A DNA stretch of 64,000 bases from Acanthaster planci (Eukaryota > Echinodermata > Asteroidea > Valvatida > Acanthasteridae): assembly GCF_001949145.1 (NCBI RefSeq), contig NW_019091527.1, positions 170,706 to 234,705 of the forward strand, in the 5' to 3' direction. Below the pieces are notes generated by a model. The model made no database searches. It saw only the letters and a program-made list of their open reading frames with translations, and was not told the DNA's origin. Both the position numbers and the translations under genes were made by a program. This document shows, piece after piece, positions 21,262 through 32,800 of the stretch (position 1 is the first letter of the stretch; every line of letters begins with the position of its first letter).

Positions 21262-21267
21262 AATAAA
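21262..21267 (+). promoter_or_regulatory. RPL23A: RPL23A poly(A) signal
   Basis: AATAAA lies 118 bases after the stop codon and is the first canonical signal downstream, giving a short 3' UTR typical of ribosomal-protein mRNAs. Confidence 0.75.
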
Positions 21268-22362
21268 CCCACTCACAAGCGGTGGAACGGAAGAAAAGAC
21301 ATTTGTTGACTTGTGTTGATTTAGAGAGTTTTGAATGGTTTAAGATTTGCCGGATGCTCAGTTGAGGAACCCATGCCACAAATAGACAGGAGGCACATTG
21401 GTTGATTTTACAAGATTTATTGGTCAAAAACTGTTGTGGCACTGAGAGAATGAGAGACATATCCCAGCTTGTCTTTGCCACCTGTGTTCAGATGACAGAT
21501 TTGCTTTGCCTTTGCAAAGAGAACTTGCGAGTTTCCTTACACGGTGTATCTGCAAGTTTCATTCAGTTCAGCTACCACACATGCAAAGCTTGAAATCTCA
21601 CCTGTTATCTCAGCAATTCATGGCATTGAAATTAGCCCGGACAGAAGACCAGGGGTGGGGGACCAAAGATAGTCTGTACATATGTACACGGCAAAGTACA
21701 CTCATAAAGGTTATATGTAACTGTTGAAGTTGGTTTGTGAGCTTCAACATGTCATTATGTAGTTCCAACTTCGGTGGCCTTTTATTGGGTGAGGGACATG
21801 GTTGAAAGGAAGGGTAAAAAAAACCGAGGAGAAAAAAAGCCAGAAGAATGAACATACTTCACTCAAATGACACTTCATTCCTGTACAGAAGTCAAACATG
21901 TTTTATTTTTAATTTTTTTTTTGGATCTTTTTTGGAATTTTCATTTACCCCATTTCTATGTGATCTACTGCTGTATGGGAGAGTGCACTGACCAATAAAA
22001 AACACCTTTCATGTCTGACAGCCAATCAGCTGTAAGATTTTCCTACCTTTTGTCTGCGATTGGCCGCCTTCATTAGAAATTTCCCAACAGTAATAATTCA
22101 TTCAAAATCAGATTGGCTTCTACTCTGATGCATTGTTTAAACATTCTTTTCTCATTTACCAATTATCTGATCTACTTCCATTTTCTTTCGACAATAGATA
22201 GGAAAATCTTTCAAGTTTGGTTTAAAAAGATATTTAAAACTTAACAGCATTAAATAGAAGTATGAAAAATACATTCAAACTCTCCCAAGAATGGAACACA
22301 AAATCTACAGAGACCCAAAAATTAAAAACAGAAAAAAATTGTCACCAGCAATTAATAAATGC

Positions 22363-22368
22363 TTTATT
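22363..22368 (-). promoter_or_regulatory. Candidate distal Musashi poly(A) signal
   Basis: AATAAA on the minus strand, within 1.1 kb of the end of the convergent RPL23A gene. It is one of several possible signals for the Musashi transcript. Confidence 0.25.
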
Positions 22369-25300
22369 AATAAGAACATTCCAGTTTAAGTTACAGAAAA
22401 TGTACAAAAATGACAAAAAAAAAAAGAAAACACCCTTAATATGAAATGGTTAAAAAATGGCCTTTTACACTGTGAAATTAAGTTCTGAACTCTGTACGCT
22501 GCTTCTGCCAAACCTATGTTTTCACTAGCTTCTTCCAATAAGATTCCGAGTCTAATTTGTTTAATATCTGAGGGGGGCACTTGGAGAGAACATGTGACAC
22601 CTGAGCCAATTTGAATATACATGTCACTAATTAGCATAAGTTACTAAAATTTGCATAATCAAATTAGGGAGCTTGACCTCACATGTGACCTCCGACAGTT
22701 CCTGTTGGTCCTGACAAATTGCACCAGTAGATGCCGTTTCCATGGCAACCAACCATGAAACGGCTTCAGATTCAATATGCTCATAAAATGGAAAAACCTC
22801 CCTACTGACATGAAAGATGCCTGCCACAAAGCATTTCTACACGTTTCTTATTAGTCTCCAATTTCAGCCATGTTCTGGTGTGGTAAGGGGCAGGAACCAT
22901 ACCTAAACACTTGATTTAAAGGAAGTATTGAATTCATGGGGTTTACAGAATTTCAACCTCAATGCAAGAGCCAACATAACACCAAACTTGACGACCTCCT
23001 ATGTATGTGCTCGCCTCACTCTCAATGTAAGTGGAAGATGTAAAATAGGTTTGGGAGTAACGGGAGGTAGAACAAGTCAAAAAATATCACAATCTATACA
23101 ATATTGCTTTAAGAAAGATTGCATTCATTAGGGTGCTCATTCATACCTCCTCCTCCACAAGCCCCATCAGAAACATAAGTATGCATTGTCAAAGGAGGAC
23201 AGTATGAGGGCTCCTGTCCCACCTAAAAGCAACATGGCTGAAATGGAAACAATGTTTCACTGTGGAACCACAAACATTGTTATTTTTCATCACTTCGTGT
23301 CCTCCAAATAAATAATTTACTGTTTTCACGACTAAAGTTCATGGGAATCTTTCTTGAACAGTGTACATACTGTGCATAGTTCATGGCCATTTCATTTCCA
23401 CTGTTGTGTGGTGGAAATGTTCATTTGTCTGTACAAAGGGGAAAGAAAAGGAATTTGATTAGTTAACATGCATTGTTTGATGTGTCTATACGAATAACCA
23501 TTTTTTACAAAACGAAAATAGGCATTTTATCTTGAACTGACCAGAACAGTTAGAAATGGTTAAGAGATACGACTTTGGCACACATTTCTCTACTGCCAAA
23601 TATTAAGCTTCAATTGTACACTGAAGGGCGCATAACCTGTAAAAGGTCTCATGATTAAGCAAATTACATCTTTTTTTTTACACATCCAGGCAGCAAAACG
23701 ACTCTCAAATCAGACAAGCTTAAAACTTCTTTAGGCAGAGAAAATTTACTGGAGGAAATTTCTGAACCAAAACCACACAAAAACAGAAGCCATAAATTTT
23801 ATACATTAAAAACCACCATGTTCCACAGTAAAACTACCCTTTGAAGGCATCCATCTGATCTTTACCCTCTGACCTGACCTTGAATCAAGCTACCTTAAGA
23901 ATCACTATAATCTGGTGGTTCAATCCCATGGGGTTGCTGTGCAGGATACCGGTAAATACAGCATTTTGTTTTCCTGTTGGGTATAAGTTATTGGTAACCC
24001 ACAACGATGTGAAAAGCCAGGAAATTTGCTCATCTGCTCAGCAGCCACCCGGCATTGATCCCTGATTGGAATTACTCTGAATCTACAAGAATCTACGTCT
24101 CGTGTTACTCCCCCAAAACTCTTCTTGTATTAAAAAATAATTCTCTTTTTCTTTAAATGCCGTTCTGTAACATTCCGCATGCAGCACACGAACAGCTTGC
24201 GGCATGTACAGTGGTAAAAAGTTTGGTTTGTATTTAATGTATATACAGGTATAGATAAAATTAATTTATTATCCATTTCAACATTTTTTCATATTAAAAA
24301 CAATTTTGAAATGATCTTTTCACATAATATTAGCATTTTTTTAATCTTCCGATTCTTCTTCCACCTTTCTTCAAAGATCTACTTCTGAAATCTAGTCAGC
24401 TACACTTTCTTTAAATTTCCGTAAAAAATGTTGACCCGTCACATAAATTTTGGTTTTAAAGTTGGTGTCTGGAGTGGGCGATGTTAAGGTAGCATGAATC
24501 AGAGAATTGGTGATTTAAGTGTCCCACTTTCTTGTTTTCCATTCTTTTTTTTTTTAAATCTTTAAACAAATCTGGAAGCACACCGTTCCCAACTGACCAC
24601 TGTACCAATTATAGGTGTCTACTCAATCTCAAAAGATGGTGACATGGTAAAAAACTGTAAAGATTCACCAAGTCTTGCCTTTTTTTCTTATCTCTCTCTC
24701 TCCTTAAGTTTCTTTTTGTTTTTAAATTGTACTGTTGAATTCACACACTAGATCAATCAGGTTAAAGATTAAAATACCCACCCAACCGAACAGCGAAGAA
24801 GGAAACCGCCAAAACTTCCAGAGTTGCTTTCCAATTACTTGACAGTGCGATCAAGTGAAAGTGATCCCAGGCAGTCCAATCCAGCTCTCTGCTCAAGCTA
24901 TATATCTTACAGTTAGCACATTTCATACCACCTGGTTTAAAAAAGTAGCTGCTGATTGGTTGCATCTTGTGAGGCCACACCCACAAAAAGGGTGGTAAAG
25001 TAGCTGTGTGTCTGGATTGGTCCACCTGGAATCGACATATTTATGATCACCGGAGTTGTTAACCATTCCATTTTTTTTAATTACTATTCATTATTCAAAA
25101 ACAAAATTGACTGTACACATGATTTGTTGAAATTTCATTCTAACTTCTACATAAGACATCTGACAAATGTAAACATTATATCTACCATCTACGAGTGCTC
25201 TCAAAAAACCACTACATTACACCACACTACGTGTTCGAATATCCTAAAAAATGCTAGAAAATATATCAACCATTCCCAGAAACTAGAATTACAATCAATT

Positions 25301-26083
25301 ATTAATATTATAGATAAAATCAAAACATGGAAGGGAACAAATTCCTTTACAAAAAGTTACTTCAGTGTATTGACATTTTTTTAAAGCATTTACATGCAGA
25401 AAATGGAAAAATAGCATTACAATGCATCCATATAGAATTCCCTGAATGTTGTTGTTTTTTTTTCTCCACAAATCTACCAATAGACACTACTCTTAGATTT
25501 TTTTAATCGCAGTACAACAGTGGATACCTTAATGTTTATAATATTTATACATAGGAGCCATATATACCGATATACCATGGACCCAAAAGCAAACCAGAAG
25601 AAGCAGCGTGCCGCTACACTACTTTTGTTTATACAATTTTTTGGTACTGTTGTCCCTTTTGTTTTTCTTTAAACACTGCAATATAAAAAATATTTTAGGC
25701 CGTGTGACTGTTCTGAGTGCTTACATCACGGTTTCCTAGACTGACCGGCTTTCTGCACAGTGTGTTTTGACTGGAAACACTTTGGCAGACAAGCAAGTTG
25801 AGCTCCAAGGTTTGGTTTTTATTTTGATCTGTTTTGTTTGCATAACGAAAACTGTTTATGAGGAAAAGCCTTCAGGTGGAGATGAAACTGTAAATTTTTG
25901 GTTTTCGTTTTGAACCTGCTTAATCACAGCATTAAGTTTTCTAACAATTTTTTGTTTGTAAACACTGTTCACAAGGATAACAAGAGTTGCCGATTACTTG
26001 TGCGAAACCCCCTGAAACCTTGACAGAGGTATGTTACAGTATTGGGAAATTCATTTTGTTTTCAAAATTCCAAACCAGTAATA

Positions 26084-26127
26084 GTTGCTATGTGCAACAA
26101 ACGCAGTTTGTTGTTCTCATAGCAACC
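26084..26127. repeat. Short imperfect hairpin
   Basis: GTTGCTATG (26084-26092) pairs with CATAGCAAC (26119-26127), and AACAAAC pairs with GTTTGTT inside. It lies in the presumed Musashi 3' UTR and could be a structured RNA element. No function is known. Confidence 0.35.
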
Positions 26128-27108
26128 ATAGCAATTTGAAGTCACGAATAGGACCACTTTCCTGTAGTTAAGATGACAGAGTCAAGGCAGATTAACAGAT
26201 CCGGCAATTTCTACATATGGTGTTCTGTCAATATCCAAAGCCTGTTAATTTCACTGGCTAAAATTGGATTAATAAGGCAAGCACAGTCAAGGCAGCCATG
26301 AAAATGAAGGGATGCTTTGCAGAAAATTATTACAACCCTTCTCCCCGCCCCCTTCCCCCCAAAAAGAAAGCCATTTCTACAATCCCGGGTATGGTAGGAA
26401 AGTACAGTTGAATTTGATTGTGTAATTTTACAATGGTAATCATTATCTAGGATATGTATAAGACTTGGTTAACTGCCAAGTACAGTGGGCCTAAAAGTGT
26501 CTGTTTAATAAATTAAGACGGGAAATACATTTTGGCGACCCGACATCTTCAACTTGCCACAACACTGTGATGTACTGTACAAGATTTAAAACACCAACAT
26601 TTTTTCCTTTGTTATATTCATTCAGTTCTTCTTTATGATATTCATTCATTTATGATATATTGACAGAGGTAGAGTGAGATCCTGTTTTTTTTTTTATACA
26701 CGGATACACACACAGGCACACACAAACATCAATGCAACTACTGGAAAAAAGCTACCTCACTTCCACTACGAGGACAAGACGTGGCTAAGGGTCATACCAG
26801 CTACGGGGGGGAGGGACGTAATGTGTTCATAAAAACAACCAATTTGTACAGAGAAGTGCATATTATTAAAATGGGCCATATTACAGCGAGTTTTGAGCCA
26901 ATTTGTTCCACGGATCTTACTTTCCTTTGCACAAACTTCAAACTGAATATATTTTTGTATCCTTTGCAATCAATTTTTGTGGGTTCTTTTTTGGCTTTTG
27001 TGAGAAGTAAGTTCTATTGATCTGAGGAAAAATATATAAAATAAGAGAAACGGGCATTTTCTTAGTCTAAATCATCCACCCCCCAAAAAATCTGGCAGTT
27101 TAAAAGTC

Positions 27109-27177
27109 TTAGTATTCTTTGGATGTTTCATACTCTGCTACAGCTTTAAGGCCTTCTTTAATCAATGATCCAAAAAC
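27109..27177 (-). CDS. Candidate alternative last exon in Musashi 3' region (22 residues)
   Basis: A good acceptor (TCCATTGCAG, AG at 27179-27178) is followed by 22 open codons, VFGSLIKEGLKAVAEYETSK then EY, and a TAA at 27111-27109. The other two frames stop within seven codons of the acceptor. Phase 0 matches the end of Musashi exon 34319-34120 (GGG CAG), so splicing would replace the last 18 residues of the standard form. The amphipathic, non-repetitive peptide looks protein-like, but I do not recognise it. It could also be the last exon of a separate nested gene, or a chance frame. Confidence 0.35.
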   Translation of the reverse strand, partial: VFGSLIKEGLKAVAEYETSKEY

Positions 27178-29743
27178 CTGCAATGGATGGATGGAAACTT
27201 CGTGTCGGTCTTTCACAGAAGTTTAGAAAACAACACAAATAATATGCCATGCATAGATGCCAGAATATACATAACACAACACAGCCATATCCGGGCAATA
27301 ACGGATGAGTGAGAAAAAGAAACAGACAAAAAGTTGCAACAAATCTCAAACCATGCAAATACACTGAAGAAAAAAAGTAATTGGCAATTCAATCTCATCT
27401 GAAACATTCTCCAGTATTGCTATGTGAAAGTTGGTTTTTTTTTCGGGTTGTAACTGTACAGGGACTTTACAAAATAAAAAATGATTTCTTATCGATGAAA
27501 ACATATCATGGCAGTCATTTTTGCTTGCTTCAATATAGCGGAGGACTGGTAACGATGCCAAAATAAAAATAAAAATAAAAAATGTGATGTTTTTCCAGTG
27601 AATTTCTACCTAATATGACAAACAATATTCAAAATTTCTCTGACATATTTACATGTTCTCCCCCATAAATCCCTTCTCAAAATCTTCAATAGCATACTAT
27701 AATCCAACGCAGTTGGACCAAACACGGAGAGGTAAAAAAATCAATAAATTCAGTGGAAAAACATCAGACAATTGCTAAGACATATCCCTTTGCGCTGGTG
27801 CCGAATTAAGAACATGCTCAGACTGGCATTTCCATGTCAAATAAGCTGCTTTCATTGTGATGAGCACAACCAGCTTTGTATGAGGTGTCTTGCTGTGGAT
27901 GCCAGGAAACTCTCCTCGCTCCGACATCCGTCAATCATGCAAACCTTGTCCACAGAATAAAGTGTGAGTGCATCGTCTTCACACACTGACTGACACTGGT
28001 TAAAGTTTTCAGACATCCACTGACAGCCTTCAGGGGCCCATGCTAAAACAAATAAATAATAACGTGATTGGGTCCAGACATTTGGGGTATTTCAGGACAC
28101 ATCCAATTTCATCGATCTCAGATTGTAAGAATGAGCAAAATGCAAACATCTGCCTCTTTGTTTCAAACACGTAAGGCTGTTCTGAATGCCCCTGTCAATA
28201 GAGAGAAATATTTGGCACATACCCAAGAATGAAAACACACACAAAAGTAACCTAGAAACTAAACAAAACTTGCATTAAAAACAAAATATGAAATAAGCAG
28301 AACACAACTGCTTACAATTCCTTCCCTTTGTTTCTAAAAACCAGAGCTAAGAGTTGCTGCATTTCTGAACTGAGTTCCCCACTTTGAGAAAAATAAAAAA
28401 GCGACAGGCTCACACCTCAGCATAATAACTACTTTTTTAAGTGCTCCTGCAAAGATTACTGAATGTTAAACCAGCTTAAGTTAAAACATGACAAAAAAAA
28501 TCGCATCAATTATTGATCAATTACATTTTGTTAATTATCTTTGGGATACACCACTGAAATCATTGGCACTCCGGTTTTATACCTTTACAAGACGTATTTA
28601 AAACTTACTTCATAATAATATTATATAAACAAATAATCAGATTAAAACTTAAAAAGGTGAAACTTAAAAAAACAAACGAACAAACAAACACAAAAAAAGA
28701 GAGAAACTGCCCACACATTTTATCATGTTGGCAGGTATTTCCGGCTACAGGATTACCACTACCAGTACTTGAAATTCTACACAAAAAACCACTACACCCG
28801 ATATTCACTGCAAACTACCATTTAGTTAGCTTAATGACTACAGCACTACAAATACTAGAGGCTACTTTTTTTCACTTTCAATAACTCAGACAGCTAGATA
28901 TCATCATTGCGAGCTACAATTCATTGAGCAAAAAATGTCCTTGATTTTTTTTTTCTTTTTCGAAGATCAAAAAGTGACACAATTATTCGTGAATATCTTT
29001 AACCATTATCACACAAACGGATAAAAAATGGCCATACCATCAACTTGCACTGTTTTTATTTTTTTTTACCACTTAAATAACCACACAGTGTTTATGTTAT
29101 TAATTTAGTTTTTAAAAACTTTACTGCACACCCTTTGCCATTTAGCCAAAAAAAAAAAAAAAAGGTTCTGAAGTATTTCCACTCTTTGCGTCATCCCCAT
29201 CCACTGTCAACTTTGGTCGGCAGCCATCGGTAGAAACACAAATTTAAAGACCTTCAGTGCGCAACCACCATGCTTTAATATATAAAAAGAGGGGGAAAAA
29301 CCCTTCGTACATGGCACCTGCTCCATGCCACAAATGTATTCTTTTTGCATGCACAACATCTCTTAGTAACACAAATTTTGTTGCTATTATTTTTTTTTCG
29401 GCCTTGTTTGCCCATCACTATCGCATGATCATCATTTAAAACCACTTCAGTTTACAATGTCTTGGGGCCAAAAAATTGATAGCTGATGCTCTTGATTGTT
29501 CACACACACAGACAAGCACACACACAGGTCGCGTGGATGTCCATTTACATAAGTTCATCTCTGGGACTTTATACAGAGCCAATAAAACATTAAATCTTCC
29601 TATTTCATAAAAACTGCCCGCTGGCTGGACAATGTGACAGTGATGAGCAGCTGTAGAACTCACAGTCTACCGGTGAAACCCTGCTGGCAAACTTGCCGAT
29701 TTTCCACTCTCGGTGAAAATACAATATCCTTTTTTTTTTTCCT

Positions 29744-29800
29744 TTAGAAGTTTCGTCCGTGGACTAGGGGGTTGTACGTCTGAGTGGTGCCACCGTAAGT
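29744..29800 (-). CDS. MSI: Musashi last coding exon
   Basis: Acceptor CTTTTTGCAG at 29802-29801, then [18 protein letters not shown] and TAA at 29746-29744. Phase 0 agrees with the previous exon. Poly-T/poly-A tracts follow immediately in the 3' UTR. Confidence 0.85.
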   Translation of the reverse strand, partial: TYGGTTQTYNPLVHGRNF

Positions 29801-32800
29801 CTGCAAAAAGAAACGAATACATAAAAAAAGATCTTAGAAAGTACAGAAGTCAAACCAAACTAAGCAATTACAGAAGAGTAGGCGCATAAATATTTCTGAG
29901 CCTTCGCACTTTTCGTCCACAGTAATCAAGAAGAACTATGATTAATGCATGCCACTGACTTGGTGCAGAAAAGTTTCATCATTATGCATGATAGCACCGA
30001 GAAAATTGGCACATTTCCAGACTGCATCCACTTCCATGATAGCTCAGTTATAAATAGAGACAAATGGATGTCAATGAAGTCTCATTCTCGAGGCAGAGTT
30101 ATCAATCCGAGGGCGAGAGAGAGTTTATCTCATCTGGGGTTCCACTACCATTGGTTAACTTTAACCACAGACTCTTTCTTGTGCAATTTACACCTATAAG
30201 GCACTATGGATTCCTGATAGAACTGCAGTTGGCAATGTATGGTCACCCAAACCTTGATAGGACACACTGAATGCTAACTCTAGCTCATGCCTGCAAATGG
30301 TGCACAGTGCCACTGACCAACTTTCACCACAACCCTATAGCGTTTACATGTATGTACTCAAAAGACAAAAACTAGATACTGGATGGCAATGGCACTTGTG
30401 TGTTCTTCAATCACAAGTAGGGTATGGCATAGTACTGCTGATGGAATATGGCATTCATAGTATACACATAACATAATATAGGGAGCGTTATGTTTTGATT
30501 CAGCACGTCAGTGTCAAACCACAAACGCATTGGTGTCATCCCTTCCCTCCCAAAGTGTTAGTGTCAAAGTGATTTGGTGTTATGTTACTGCAAAACTGCA
30601 TGTCACAGGCGACAAGGATGCAAATTATTCAGAAAGAGAAAAAACTGGTTCAAACTCTTGTACAAGAAGCACGGAAAAAAAAAAAACATGTCCCACAACA
30701 GTCCCGGGTTTTAGCGGAGGTGCCGTGCATTACTACTTGCCAATCCCAGCAAAGAGTTGCAGTTCATATTCAATCAGACTGAGCTGAAGCTGATTACTCA
30801 ATAAATAAATACAGTGCTTGGTGTGTAGATTTTTGGAAGAAGGGTAAAAAAATACCAACTAGGAATGTTTACAAATCAATATTCATCACTAAGCAGGTAT
30901 TGAAAGGCACACTCCGCTCAATCTTATAGAAACAGTAGATGGGCTCCAACAATTCCGCAAAATCCTCAAAATCCCCTGATAGATTTTGAAGGTTCAGGGA
31001 GGGTTAGAGTCACTGCTAAGGCTTAAAGTTAAGCACAGAGGATGCATGCATACAGGAACTTTAACAGAAGAGAAAAAAATTAGAAATTGGTGTCGTGGCA
31101 AAGCAAAAGTGCAGTGCAAAAACAATAATGGAATTGTACTACGGATGGCAAAGTACGCAAATGACAAAGGAGCAGGGTTACATTGACAGAAGTTGCCACC
31201 ATAAGAAGGAAGCTGCCAAAATGTAAAGCACTGAAACAACGCAAGTGCAATATAATGAAGACAACCGGCAGAAAAAGGGGTTTGGAAAAGATCAAAATGT
31301 CATAGCCAAGACAAGGCAGATGAGAGGACAAAATGAAGACAAACATGCTGCAAACAAAAGCAAACACATGAAGTTTCCGAAGCAAAACTTAACATCAACA
31401 GACTGTTCGCACAATGCAAGAGTAGAAACTTAAGACATCAGGACGCTACACACTAAACACAGAAGTGGGACTCGGAAATGCAGGGTGTGGCGGCACAGAG
31501 ATTTGAGAAAGCAGGACCTCAGTAAAGGGACAGTCTGACAAGGGCAGCAAGGAACATAAAGATAAAAAGTCAGAGAGGTCATTTTCTGCAAGAGTGAAAG
31601 GTCAGGTCCAGCTCACTCACCACAAGATTATATGCAAATCAGGACAGATGACAAAAACAGGATTATGAAGCAGCAATGCTAGGGGTCAGAGCAGACAAAG
31701 ATCACAGCAAAACAAAAGCAAAAAAAAAGGGGGGGTCAAAAGGGTCAAATTTATAGCACACTTAGGCATGCACAAATTGAAAAAGTGAAGAAAAAAAAAA
31801 GTGAAAGGCGGTAGACTCGAAGAATGTACAGTGGAAAGTATACCTGAGAGGTGGTGCATTCATTCAACCAATCGGCTAGCTCATTGCATAGTATAACCAT
31901 TGACATTAGGGAAGTTGGGCGCAATCAGTGCCTGGAGGGGGGAATGGATGGAACAAATAGCAATAACAACATGATGAGCAACAACATTATCCTTCAAGTG
32001 GGTCTCCTGGGAGGGAATGCAAGGAGAATATGGGGGGAGGGGTTAAAATATTCAGAAGTCAAAGGGGTGGTATGAAATAAAAGGAGAAAATATTGAAAGT
32101 CAAGCTTATTGAAGCACGATGGCCCAAGACTGATGGTGTTTCACGGTACATTTTATTTCTGGTTTCCATGGAAACCAAAATTATCCTCTTTCCCGATGGG
32201 CAATAAGCACATGACATGGCAAAACAAGGAAATTTTTTTTCATTTTCTGCTGGTTAAAGTCAGAACTGTCTCTACAAGTGCAGAGGTGATTTCCACCTCT
32301 ATTTTCCAAAAAAAAACTGCCCAGGTGAACTTTGTAAAGGACACCTCTCTTTTTTTACAAACAGATCTGAACAAGTTTTCACTTCGGGAAGGATTTTGAT
32401 TTAAGAAACCCATTTCTTCTGAATTGTTGGGGTCATTTTCAGCTGTGCTACCACGGCACTTATAATCAGGCTCTCTTTTTTAAACTCTTCCCAGCTTCAA
32501 CCTGAGATCCCGTTTCACTGCAATCAACATGTGCATTCGGCAAAGGCAAGCTTTTCCCATAGGAGTATTCCAAAGCCAATTTGGGCCTTCCACATCAATT
32601 TTTTTTCTCTCTGGAAAGTGCAATCCACAACCACAAAAAGAAAAATTATGAATAAATCCATTTAAATACATTTGACAAAATACGGGCTGTTTTGACTGCT
32701 CGCATAAGATTCTTTTTTCAGGAAAAATGAATACAATTCAACTTATTTAAGTTGGCGAGAGTGTGCTGAGGTTTTGCAAATGGACTTGCACAACGGTGCA

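Larger units (their letters stand above)
21286..29743. other. AT-rich region between convergent genes; probable long Musashi 3' UTR
   Basis: No protein-coding gene is recognised here apart from a candidate last exon at 27177-27109. The stretch has many poly-A/poly-T tracts and several AATAAA signals for minus-strand transcripts, for example at 22368-22363. Vertebrate Musashi mRNAs have long 3' UTRs, so much of this may be Musashi 3' UTR; where it ends cannot be decided from the sequence. Confidence 0.45.

Noticed and set aside
25043-25384. 113-codon plus-strand frame rich in Asn, Ile and Lys
   Set aside because: Its composition is that of AT-rich DNA, it lies in the probable Musashi 3' UTR and it resembles no known protein.
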